From contig JBCDFL010000065.1 of assembly GCA_039178165.1 (NCBI GenBank), positions 1 to 16,420 of the forward strand: 16,420 bases of DNA, in the 5' to 3' direction. Every line of letters begins with the position of its first letter. Position 1 is the first letter of the stretch. Source of the stretch: JBCBCP01 sp039178165 (GTDB lineage Bacteria; Pseudomonadota; Alphaproteobacteria; Rhodobacterales; Rhodobacteraceae). The notes below the pieces were generated by a model. The model was not told where the DNA came from. It searched no databases and was given only the letters and a program-made list of their open reading frames with translations. Below, piece by piece: positions 1 through 6,187 of this stretch. A program made the position numbers and the translations under genes.

Positions 1-1
1 C

Positions 2-1381
2 CGACGCGACGCAATGTTCGCTGGCGTCGCGATTAACGAGACCGAAGGCCGCGCGGTCCTGCACACGGCTTTGCGCAATCTCGATGGCGGGCCGGTTCTA
101 GTGGACGGCGCCGACGTCATGCCGGGCGTTTTGGACACGCTTGCTCGGATGGAGGCCTTTGCCACCGAGGTGCGCGCCTCCGCCATCACCGATGTGGTCA
201 ATATCGGTATCGGCGGCTCGGATCTTGGCCCCGCGATGGCGGCGCAGGCGCTTAGTCTCTACCACGACGGGCCGCGCGTGCATTTCGTGTCGAACGTGGA
301 CGGCGCGCATATCGCGGACACTTTGGCGGGTCTCGATGCGACATCAACGCTGGTGATCGTCGCCTCCAAGACCTTCACCACGATCGAGACGATGACCAAT
401 GCCCGCACCGCGCGGGCCTGGATGCTGGACCGCGGCGCGGAGCCCTATTTCGCCGCTTTGTCCACCAATTTGGAGAAGACGGAGGCCTTCGGCATCCCTG
501 CGGAGCGCGTTTTCGGGTTCGAGGATTGGGTCGGCGGGCGCTACTCGATGTGGGGGCCCATTGGTCTGTCCCTGATGATTGCAATTGGCCCGGAGGCGTT
601 CCGCGCCTTCCTGCGGGGCGGGCAGGCGATGGATGTGCACTTCCGCAGTGCGGAAGGCGCGGAAAATATGCCGCTGATGCACGCGCTTGTGGGGATCTGG
701 CACCGGCAGGTGCTGGGCTTTGCGACCCGCGCTGTGCTGCCCTACGACCAGCGATTGGGGCAGTTGCCTGCTTACCTCCAGCAGTTGGAGATGGAGAGCA
801 ACGGCAAGTCGGTCGCGATGGATGGAACGGCACTGGATGTTCCTTCGGGGCCGGTCGTTTGGGGCGCGCCGGGCACGAACGGGCAGCACGCGTTCTACCA
901 GCTGATCCACCAGGGCACCGACGTGATCCCCTGCGAGTTCATGATCGCCGCCGAAGGCCACGAGCCGGACCTCGCTCACCACCACGACCTGCTGATCGCC
1001 AATTGCCTCGCGCAGTCCGAAGCCCTGCTGCGTGGCCGCTCGCTGGAGGAGGCGCGCGCCAAGGTGGCGGGCCAGTTCGAAGGGGCGGAGCTGGAGCGTC
1101 AGGCCGCGCACCGCGTCTTTGCAGGCAATCGACCGTCCGTGACGCTGGCCTATCCGAAGCTCGATCCGTTCACGTTGGGCCAGATCATAGCGCTCTATGA
1201 ACACAGGGTGTTCGTGGAGGGGGTGATCCTGGGCATCAATTCCTACGACCAATGGGGCGTCGAGCTGGGCAAGGAGCTTGCGACGGCGCTCAAGCCGGTA
1301 GTTGAGGGGGACGAGAGTGCCGACGGCAAAGACGGATCGACGGCGGGGCTTGTGGCGTTTTTGAGAAAGCACCGCCAGTAA
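2..1381 (+). CDS. pgi: Glucose-6-phosphate isomerase, 5'-truncated by window edge
   Basis: Interconverts glucose 6-phosphate and fructose 6-phosphate in the cytoplasm (glycolysis, gluconeogenesis and the Entner-Doudoroff/pentose routes). The family features are clear: the SIS-fold phosphate-binding segment GIGGSDLGPAM, the SKTFTTIETMTNA loop, GGRYSMWGPIGL, LEMESNGKS, and the two PGI signatures GQHAFYQLIHQG and INSYDQWGVELGKEL near the C-terminus. The frame is open to base 2 and encodes RRDA before the first ATG at base 14. That ATG lies inside the conserved MFAG..INETE.RAVLHTALR segment, so it is an internal methionine and not the start. Proteins of this family usually run to about 530-550 residues and 459 are present, so roughly 70-80 N-terminal residues lie outside the window. 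It ends in TAA and faces the thioesterase gene convergently. Catalytic segments look intact. Confidence 0.97.
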   Translation, partial: RRDAMFAGVAINETEGRAVLHTALRNLDGGPVLVDGADVMPGVLDTLARMEAFATEVRASAITDVVNIGIGGSDLGPAMAAQALSLYHDGPRVHFVSNVDGAHIADTLAGLDATSTLVIVASKTFTTIETMTNARTARAWMLDRGAEPYFAALSTNLEKTEAFGIPAERVFGFEDWVGGRYSMWGPIGLSLMIAIGPEAFRAFLRGGQAMDVHFRSAEGAENMPLMHALVGIWHRQVLGFATRAVLPYDQRLGQLPAYLQQLEMESNGKSVAMDGTALDVPSGPVVWGAPGTNGQHAFYQLIHQGTDVIPCEFMIAAEGHEPDLAHHHDLLIANCLAQSEALLRGRSLEEARAKVAGQFEGAELERQAAHRVFAGNRPSVTLAYPKLDPFTLGQIIALYEHRVFVEGVILGINSYDQWGVELGKELATALKPVVEGDESADGKDGSTAGLVAFLRKHRQ

Positions 1382-1467
1382 TCAGCGACCGGTGGCGGCT
1401 CGCTTCCCATGGCCCGGCGATGTCTTGGCCCGAGTGAAGACGATCCAAGTTCACTTGGCGAAAAACA

Positions 1468-1482
1468 ACCCCCCCGGAGGGT
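1468..1482 (-). terminator. Probable Rho-independent terminator of the thioesterase gene
   Basis: On the minus strand a short GC-rich stem (ACCCT paired with GGGGT, five pairs including one G-T, loop of five bases) is followed by TTGTTTTT, which on the plus strand is the A-rich run at 1461-1467. It lies 38-52 bases beyond the thioesterase stop. The U-tract is convincing, but the stem is short and could pair in several registers. No equally good terminator is visible for the convergent pgi gene. The remaining bases between the two genes hold only a small hairpin (CCAAG/CTTGG, 1445-1458) without a T-run. Confidence 0.5.
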
Positions 1483-1519
1483 CCCGGCCGCGCCAGGTGC
1501 ACAGGCGGGCAGGGCAGCG

Positions 1520-1990
1520 CTAGTCTTGCACAGCCCCATCCGCGACCAGCCGCGCCCGGATGTCCTCGGGAATTGGCAACCGCGCCGATCCGTCCTGGCG
1601 CAGCAGCACCATCACGCACGAAAACGCCGCCCGCAGCGTGCCGCCGGCCCAAATCTCCTGGCTGAGCGTCATGGACGAGGTCCGGAGCGCCGTACAGGCG
1701 CAGGTCACGACATAGGTCTCGCCCCCGCGCAGCTCGGCGTGAAAGCGGATCTCGCCCGACCGGATCACAATCCGAGGGCTGGCCGTATCGTTCAGCAGGC
1801 CGATCCCGTAATGGGTCATGTGCCGGATGCGCAGCCGCTCGAACCAGACAAAGTAGCGGGTGTTGTTCACATGATCGAGGCTGTCGAGATCGTCGTGATG
1901 CACCACATCCGCCACGGCCAGCGGGGCCGGGTGCGGCAGGCCGGCGGCGCGCTGCTGGTCGGGGCTGAGAAGCGTGTGAAAGAGCACCAT
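1520..1990 (-). CDS. Acyl-CoA thioesterase, hotdog fold (4HBT-like)
   Basis: A 156-residue protein expected to hydrolyse an acyl-CoA thioester in the cytoplasm; substrate unknown. The N-terminal third carries the 4HBT-type segment HHDDLDSLDHVNNTRYFVWFE (split: HHDDLDSLDHVNN then TRYFVWFE), with D34/D36 as candidate catalytic aspartates and HVNN as the usual helix start; the rest alternates short strands, as in hotdog proteins. The frame could extend 37 codons upstream to 2101. The ATG at 1990 is preferred because GCAAGG stands a few bases before it and the family domain starts soon after. The gene is divergent from the DmdB-like acyl-CoA ligase, 137 bases away, and may act on CoA esters from the same pathway; that link is positional inference. 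It could equally be a general housekeeping thioesterase. Confidence 0.85.
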   Translation of the reverse strand: MVLFHTLLSPDQQRAAGLPHPAPLAVADVVHHDDLDSLDHVNNTRYFVWFERLRIRHMTHYGIGLLNDTASPRIVIRSGEIRFHAELRGGETYVVTCACTALRTSSMTLSQEIWAGGTLRAAFSCVMVLLRQDGSARLPIPEDIRARLVADGAVQD

Positions 1991-2049
1991 CGGACCTTGC
2001 GTAACCGCCGCTCCGCCGCCTTGCAAGCGCGCCGCCCCCTTGGCATCGT

Positions 2050-2090
2050 GCGCGGCAAGGGAGGATGGGCCGCGCCTGGATTTGCGCGGC
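2050..2090 (+). other. Three alternating inverted GCGCGGC/GCCGCGC segments upstream of the acyl-CoA ligase
   Basis: GCGCGGC at 2050-2056 and again at 2084-2090 can each pair with GCCGCGC at 2069-2075. The two stems are mutually exclusive and end 37 bases before the ligase start. This may be a leader attenuation device, a DNA operator, or GC-rich coincidence. No clear -35/-10 pair was found in this divergent 137-base region, so it is not known whether the segments are transcribed. Confidence 0.3.
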
Positions 2091-2127
2091 GGGCAAGCCA
2101 TGTCTCCAAGACAAAAGGGAGGTGCCC

Positions 2128-3747
2128 ATGCTTGGCCAAATGATGCAATTTCCGCTGACGATCTCGTCGCTTCTGGACCACGCCGCGCGCTATCACGCCG
2201 CGACGCCCATCCACTCGGTCGAGACGGCCGGCGGGGTCGGACATTCGTCCTGGGGCGAGGTCGCGGACAACGCGCACCGCTTGGGGGATGTGCTGACGAA
2301 GCTGGGCCTCGCGCCGCAAGCCCGCGTGGCGACCATCGCCTGGAACAACCGCCGGCACCTGGAGATCTACTTCGGCGTCGCGTCCGCCGGCTTCGTCTGC
2401 CACACGATCAATCCGCGCCTGTTCCCCGAACAGCTCGTCTACATCATCAACCACGCCGAGGATAAGGCGATCTTCATCGACGCGACCTTCGTGCCGCTGA
2501 TCGCCGCCATCCGCGATAAGTGCCCGGGGCTGGAGCATGTGGTGCTGATGGGGCCGCGGGATGACGCGGCGGCGGAAAAGATCGCGGGCCTCAAATTCTA
2601 CGACGAGATGATCGCCGAAGGGGATGCGGACTTCGACTGGCCAGACCTGGATGAGAACACGGCCTCCTCGCTTTGCTACACCTCCGGGACGACGGGCAAT
2701 CCGAAGGGCGTGCTCTATTCCCACCGCTCCACGGTGCTGCATTCCCTGGTGGCCGCGCTGCCCGATTGCCTGAACATCCACGCCCGCCACGTGGTGATGC
2801 CGGTGGTGCCGATGTTCCACGTCAACGCCTGGGGCACGCCCTATGCCTGCGCGTTGACCGGGACCAGCATGGTGATGCCGGGGCCGGGGCTGGACGGGGA
2901 TAGCCTGGTCAAGCTGATCGACGATTACAGCGTCAGCGTTGCCTTGGGCGTGCCGACGATCTGGCAGGGGCTGCTCAGCGCGGCGGCCAAATCCGGCTCG
3001 AAGCTGGAGAGCCTGGAGCAGACGGTGATTGGCGGCTCGGCCTGTCCGCCCTCGATGATCGAGGCGTTCCGCGAGCAATACAGCGTGGAGACGATCCATG
3101 CCTGGGGCATGACGGAGATGTCTCCGCTCGGCTCGGTCAACAAGCCGCTGGCCAAGCACGCCGCGCTGCTCGAGGCAGAGCAGCACAAGCTGCGCGAGAA
3201 CCAGGGCCGTCCGCCCTTTGGAGTCGACCTCAAGATCGTTGGAGAGAATGGCGAGGCGCTGCCGCACGACGGTGAGGCGCAGGGCGATCTGATGTGCCGC
3301 GGGCACTGGATCCTCGACAGCTATCTGGGCAAATCGGTCGAGGAGACGCTGACCGATGGTTGGTTCGACACGGGCGACGTGGCGACGATCGACGCCGATG
3401 GCTATGTGAGTATCAAGGACCGCTCAAAGGACATCATCAAGTCGGGCGGGGAGTGGATTAGCTCCGTCGATTTGGAGAACATCGCCATCGCCCATCCCGC
3501 GCTCGCCGACGCTGCCGTGATCGGCGCCCGTCACGAGAAATGGGACGAGCGGCCCGTTCTGGTCGCCGTCGCGGCCGAGGGTCAGAGCCCGAGTGAAGAG
3601 GACGTGCTGAGCGTCTTCGACGGGAAGATCGCCAAGTGGCAGGTGCCGGACAAGGTCGTCTTCACCGACGTGCTGCCGCGCAACGCGACGGGCAAGGTGC
3701 TGAAGCGCAACCTGCGGGATGAATTCGGTGAGGTGTTGATCGGGTAG
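2128..3747 (+). CDS. Acyl-CoA synthetase, DmdB-like (3-methylmercaptopropionyl-CoA ligase family)
   Basis: ANL-superfamily ligase of 539 residues that activates a carboxylic acid through an acyl-adenylate and transfers it to CoA. Visible motifs: the P-loop YTSGTTGNPKG (184-194), FHVNAWGTPYA around W235, IGGSACPPS from 301, the adenylate motif HAWGMTEMSP, GWFDTGDVATID, the hinge DRSKDIIKSGGEW (from 431), and the C-terminal catalytic lysine K523 in NATGKVLKRNL. From memory, the N-terminus MLGQMM.. and the general sequence closely match roseobacter DmdB, which makes 3-methylmercaptopropionyl-CoA in DMSP demethylation. Medium-chain fatty-acid ligases share these features, so the substrate stays open and no symbol is given. 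The ATG at 2128 is chosen over one at 2065 because AGGGAGGT stands five bases before it and homologues begin there. No other dmd gene is nearby. Confidence 0.9.
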   Translation: MLGQMMQFPLTISSLLDHAARYHAATPIHSVETAGGVGHSSWGEVADNAHRLGDVLTKLGLAPQARVATIAWNNRRHLEIYFGVASAGFVCHTINPRLFPEQLVYIINHAEDKAIFIDATFVPLIAAIRDKCPGLEHVVLMGPRDDAAAEKIAGLKFYDEMIAEGDADFDWPDLDENTASSLCYTSGTTGNPKGVLYSHRSTVLHSLVAALPDCLNIHARHVVMPVVPMFHVNAWGTPYACALTGTSMVMPGPGLDGDSLVKLIDDYSVSVALGVPTIWQGLLSAAAKSGSKLESLEQTVIGGSACPPSMIEAFREQYSVETIHAWGMTEMSPLGSVNKPLAKHAALLEAEQHKLRENQGRPPFGVDLKIVGENGEALPHDGEAQGDLMCRGHWILDSYLGKSVEETLTDGWFDTGDVATIDADGYVSIKDRSKDIIKSGGEWISSVDLENIAIAHPALADAAVIGARHEKWDERPVLVAVAAEGQSPSEEDVLSVFDGKIAKWQVPDKVVFTDVLPRNATGKVLKRNLRDEFGEVLIG

Positions 3748-3801
3748 TTAAAGCCTGGTTTTTTGAGCCTGCGAGGCGGCCTTTTCCCGGACGATGTTTT
3801 C

Positions 3802-3898
3802 GCCCAGTCCAAGCGGGCCGCGCGGGCGGCGTGGAACACGCAGACCGCAGGGGGGCGGCCTGCGTGTCGGCCTCCTCGCAGAGGCCTGTGAGCTAGGC
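3802..3898. repeat. Structured repeat, copy A
   Basis: About 97 nt that fold, as read, into a closed multi-stem element. The outer stem is GCCCAGTCCA (3802-3811) with TGAGCTAGGC (3889-3898): 8 of 10 pairs, one of them G-T. One inner hairpin is ACACGCAG (3836-3843) with CTGCGTGT (3860-3867), enclosing CCGC/GCGG. A second is GGCCTC (3869-3874) with GAGGCC (3881-3886). It shares the exact 14-mer GGCGTGGAACACGC (3828-3841) and the stem order with copy B. The transcribed strand is unknown. It could be a non-coding RNA, a cis-regulatory structure, or a repeated palindromic element. Confidence 0.6.
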
Positions 3899-3926
3899 CA
3901 ATCGACCTCAGCAAACACGGGTTCCG

Positions 3927-3959
3927 TAGGGTGCGCATATTTATTGCGCAACGCCCCTA
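3927..3959. repeat. Hairpin with TGCGCA arms between the two structured copies
   Basis: TAGGG (3927-3931) pairs with CCCTA (3955-3959), and TGCGCA (3932-3937) with TGCGCA (3945-3950), around the AT-rich loop TATTTAT. Four bases (ACGC) bulge on the 3' side. No T-run follows on either strand, so it does not look like a standard terminator. The form suggests a short dispersed palindromic repeat; only a genome count would show this. Confidence 0.5.
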
Positions 3960-3967
3960 ATATCGCC

Positions 3968-4060
3968 GCTCAGCCCAAAGCCGGCCGCGGGTGGCGTGGA
4001 ACACGCCGCCCATGGGGGCGGACGGCGTGTAGACATCCTGCGGATGTCTGTGGGCTGAGC
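3968..4060. repeat. Structured repeat, copy B
   Basis: About 93 nt and the better-folding copy. The outer stem GCTCAGCCCA (3968-3977) pairs perfectly with TGGGCTGAGC (4051-4060) and extends by one C-G pair. One inner hairpin is ACACGCCG (4001-4008) with CGGCGTGT (4023-4030), enclosing CCC/GGG. A second is AGACATC (4031-4037) with GATGTCT (4043-4049), loop CTGCG. Its start lies 166 bases after that of copy A. The shared 14-mer is at 3993-4006. Stem sequences differ from copy A while pairing is largely kept, which argues for selection on structure. Confidence 0.65.
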
Positions 4061-4093
4061 GCCTCTGGTTTTGGGAAATCGTCACGCTCCGAC

Positions 4094-4157
4094 AAAAATG
4101 GGCGCCGATATCCCGGCGCCCTCTCGCATCTCCGTCGGATGGGCAATCTGCCCATCC
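4094..4157 (-). terminator. Two-hairpin terminator downstream of phoX
   Basis: Read on the minus strand, the phoX stop is followed at once by a perfect 9-bp hairpin (GGATGGGCA/TGCCCATCC, 4137-4157, 3-base loop). Then comes a perfect 8-bp stem GGGCGCCG/CGGCGCCC (4100-4121, 6-base loop), and then ATTTTTGT (5 T at 4094-4098). The second hairpin has the classic intrinsic-terminator form; the first has no T-run and may protect the mRNA end. Confidence 0.8.
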
Positions 4158-4161
4158 ATCG

Positions 4162-6048
4162 CTAGCCCACAAGGCCGCCATCCGTCCGGCGCACCGCCAC
4201 GATGGCCGAGCGGGGCAGGGAGCCTTCCCCATCCGGGAACGGCGCGTCGGGGTGTTGGATACCCACGAACATCGTCCGGCGGTCGGTCGACCAGGTGAGG
4301 CCCGTCACCTCAGAGCCCTGAGGGCCGGTCAGGAAGCGGCGGATCTCGCCCGTCACGGGATCACCCGCGAGCATCTGGTTGTTGCCCATCCCGGCAAAGT
4401 CGCCTTCGTTGTTGTCTTTGCCGTCGGTCTGGATCCACATCAGGCCAGTCGTGTCGAACTGCATCCCGTCGGGCGCGTTGAACATATTGCCTTCGTTGAT
4501 GTTGGCCGACCCGCCATAGGGCATGTCGCCGTGCACCGCCGGGTTGCCGGCCATGACGTAGAGGTCCCATTCGAACGTGTCCGCCGCGTGGTCGTCGCCC
4601 GCCGGGCGCCAGCGCACGATCTGGCCGTAATTGTTGACCTTGCGCGGGTTGGGGCCGTTGGCGGGGGTCGCGTCGCCGCCTGCATTGGGCTTCACGCCGC
4701 GGTTCTTGTTGTTGGTCAGGCAGCAATAGCCCTCCACCGCGACCGGGTTCACGGCGATCCATTCGGGCCGGTCCATGGTCGTGGCCCCAACGGCGGAGGC
4801 GGCTGTGCGGGTGAAGATGGCGATCTCCGCCGCGTCCATCCCGGTCGCTTCGGGCGTCAGGGCGACCCAGGCGCCGGACATGTCGTCATCGAAGCGCGCC
4901 ACGTAAAGCTGGCCCTCGCGCAGGAGGGTGGAGGTGTCGCCGCCCGGCACGTAGATGTCCCGGCTGAGCCATTTGTACATGAACTCGCCCCGCTCATCGT
5001 CGCCCATATAGACGACCACGCGGCCATCGGGCGCGATCGCGCAGGCGGCGTTCTCGTGCTTGAAGCGGCCCAGGGCGGTGTGCTTGACGGGCGTGCTGCT
5101 GGGGTCCGCAGGGTCGATCTCGACGATGTAGCCGGCGCGGTGCGGCTCGTTCGGGTTTTTCGACACGTCGAACCGCGCGTCCCACTTGTGATAATCGTAG
5201 CCCCAGCCGTCCTCGCCAATGCCGTAGCGGGTGTAGCCCCCGGCGACGGCGCCTTCGGTCGGCAGACCGGCGGTGGCGCCGAAATAGCCGTTAAAGTTCT
5301 CTTCGCAGGTCAGGTACGTGGCCCAGGGTGTTCGGCCCGAGCCGCAATTGTTCATCGTGCCCAGTGATTGCATCCCGGTGGGGTCGGCCTCGGTCTTCAG
5401 CAGATCGTGCCCTGCGGCGGGTCCGTCGAGGACCATGGGCGAGTTGTGCGTGATCCGGCGGTTCAGCGGGCTGTCCACGACGACGGACCAGGCGCCGCCG
5501 TCTTGCGCCAGTTCCATGACCGACACGCCCTGGATGCTTTGCAACAGCAGGACATCGTCTGCAGAGGCGGGCACGCCCTCTTGGGCGGCGGGCAGGTTGG
5601 TCTTGCGGTTGGCATATTCGGAGTTGACGACCATAACGTCGCGCCCGCCGATGTGGAAGAGCTCCATCCCGTCGGTATTCTCGCCGAAGACGCGGGTCGC
5701 ACCCTCGACCCCGTGGCCCGTAGCCGGGTCAAAGGCCGGCGCGTCGGAGAAGAGCGCATCGCCCCAGCGCACCAGCACGTCCCATTCGTAGCCCTCGGGC
5801 ACGTGGACGGTGAAATCGGTCTGGACGGGCAGCTGGTCAAAGGCAAAGCGGCTGCTTTGCGCGGCATCGGCCACCATCGCGGTGCCCATCACCGCGGCGC
5901 CCGAGCCGAAGGCGAGTGTGCCGCCTAAAAAGCCGCGGCGGGAAATGGCGGCCTCGACCACGCGGTCGAAATCGTTCTCCGCCGGGCGGGGGAAGTTCAG
6001 CTCGTCCCAATCGTCGGCGCTGAGGGTGGTTCGGTCGATCTTGGTCAT
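4162..6048 (-). CDS. phoX: PhoX-type alkaline phosphatase, Tat-exported
   Basis: A 628-residue protein of the PhoX (former DUF839) family: calcium/iron-dependent phosphomonoesterases that release phosphate from organic phosphate outside the cytoplasmic membrane. The N-terminus has the long pre-region typical of PhoX, then the twin-arginine motif SRRGFLGG (36-43), a hydrophobic stretch, and an AxA-like cleavage region near residue 63. The family block NNCGSGRTPWATYL with TCEENFNGYF (233-256) holds the cysteine (C235) and acidic residues (E249, E250) expected near the metal site; NSEY at 142-145 is another conserved patch. Length is normal. The ATG at 6048 follows AGGGAGA at a good distance. 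The gene stands alone between its own terminator and an upstream region with a Pho-box-like repeat, so phosphate control is likely but not shown. Some PhoX-fold proteins have other substrates. Confidence 0.93.
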   Translation of the reverse strand: MTKIDRTTLSADDWDELNFPRPAENDFDRVVEAAISRRGFLGGTLAFGSGAAVMGTAMVADAAQSSRFAFDQLPVQTDFTVHVPEGYEWDVLVRWGDALFSDAPAFDPATGHGVEGATRVFGENTDGMELFHIGGRDVMVVNSEYANRKTNLPAAQEGVPASADDVLLLQSIQGVSVMELAQDGGAWSVVVDSPLNRRITHNSPMVLDGPAAGHDLLKTEADPTGMQSLGTMNNCGSGRTPWATYLTCEENFNGYFGATAGLPTEGAVAGGYTRYGIGEDGWGYDYHKWDARFDVSKNPNEPHRAGYIVEIDPADPSSTPVKHTALGRFKHENAACAIAPDGRVVVYMGDDERGEFMYKWLSRDIYVPGGDTSTLLREGQLYVARFDDDMSGAWVALTPEATGMDAAEIAIFTRTAASAVGATTMDRPEWIAVNPVAVEGYCCLTNNKNRGVKPNAGGDATPANGPNPRKVNNYGQIVRWRPAGDDHAADTFEWDLYVMAGNPAVHGDMPYGGSANINEGNMFNAPDGMQFDTTGLMWIQTDGKDNNEGDFAGMGNNQMLAGDPVTGEIRRFLTGPQGSEVTGLTWSTDRRTMFVGIQHPDAPFPDGEGSLPRSAIVAVRRTDGGLVG

Positions 6049-6108
6049 TGTCGTCTCCCTGGATCCGGGCGCGCCACCGCGCCCCGAAGACCGGCGTAAG
6101 GGGCGGGC

Positions 6109-6126
6109 CTAACACCTGTGTGACAC
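6109..6126 (-). promoter_or_regulatory. Possible Pho box upstream of phoX
   Basis: On the minus strand GTGTCAC-ACAG-GTGTTAG forms two 7-base half-sites in direct repeat with the 11-base period of a PhoB box. They match the usual CTGTCAT half-site at 5 and 4 of 7 positions. It lies about 60 bases before the phoX start. The match is degenerate and rests on spacing and gene context. No clear -10 was assigned. Confidence 0.35.
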
Positions 6127-6137
6127 AATGGCATCCG

Positions 6138-6187
6138 GGCGGGGCGCTGACCTGCGGCATTCGGACCCTGCAGGCGGCAGCCCCGCC
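6138..6187 (-). terminator. Long imperfect hairpin at the end of the M81 peptidase gene
   Basis: GGCGGGGC (6138-6145) pairs perfectly with GCCCCGCC (6180-6187), the latter touching the stop codon. Inside, CCTGC (6151-6155) pairs with GCAGG (6170-6174). No T-run follows on the minus strand, so this may be an mRNA 3'-end stabiliser or a Rho-type end rather than a full intrinsic terminator. It separates the peptidase transcript from the phoX promoter region. Confidence 0.45.

Larger units (their letters stand above)
3748..4161. other. 414-base non-coding gap with repeated structured elements
   Basis: No credible gene was found here: the open frames have no ribosome binding site or recognisable protein. 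Contents in order: a weak hairpin (GCCT/AGGC, 3767-3777) followed by GGCC and TTTT at 3782-3785, possibly a poor terminator for the ligase; structured copy A (3802-3898); a hairpin with an AT-rich loop (3927-3959); structured copy B (3968-4060); and two hairpins (4100-4121 and 4137-4157) behind the convergent phosphatase gene. The structured parts are described separately. Confidence 0.7.
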
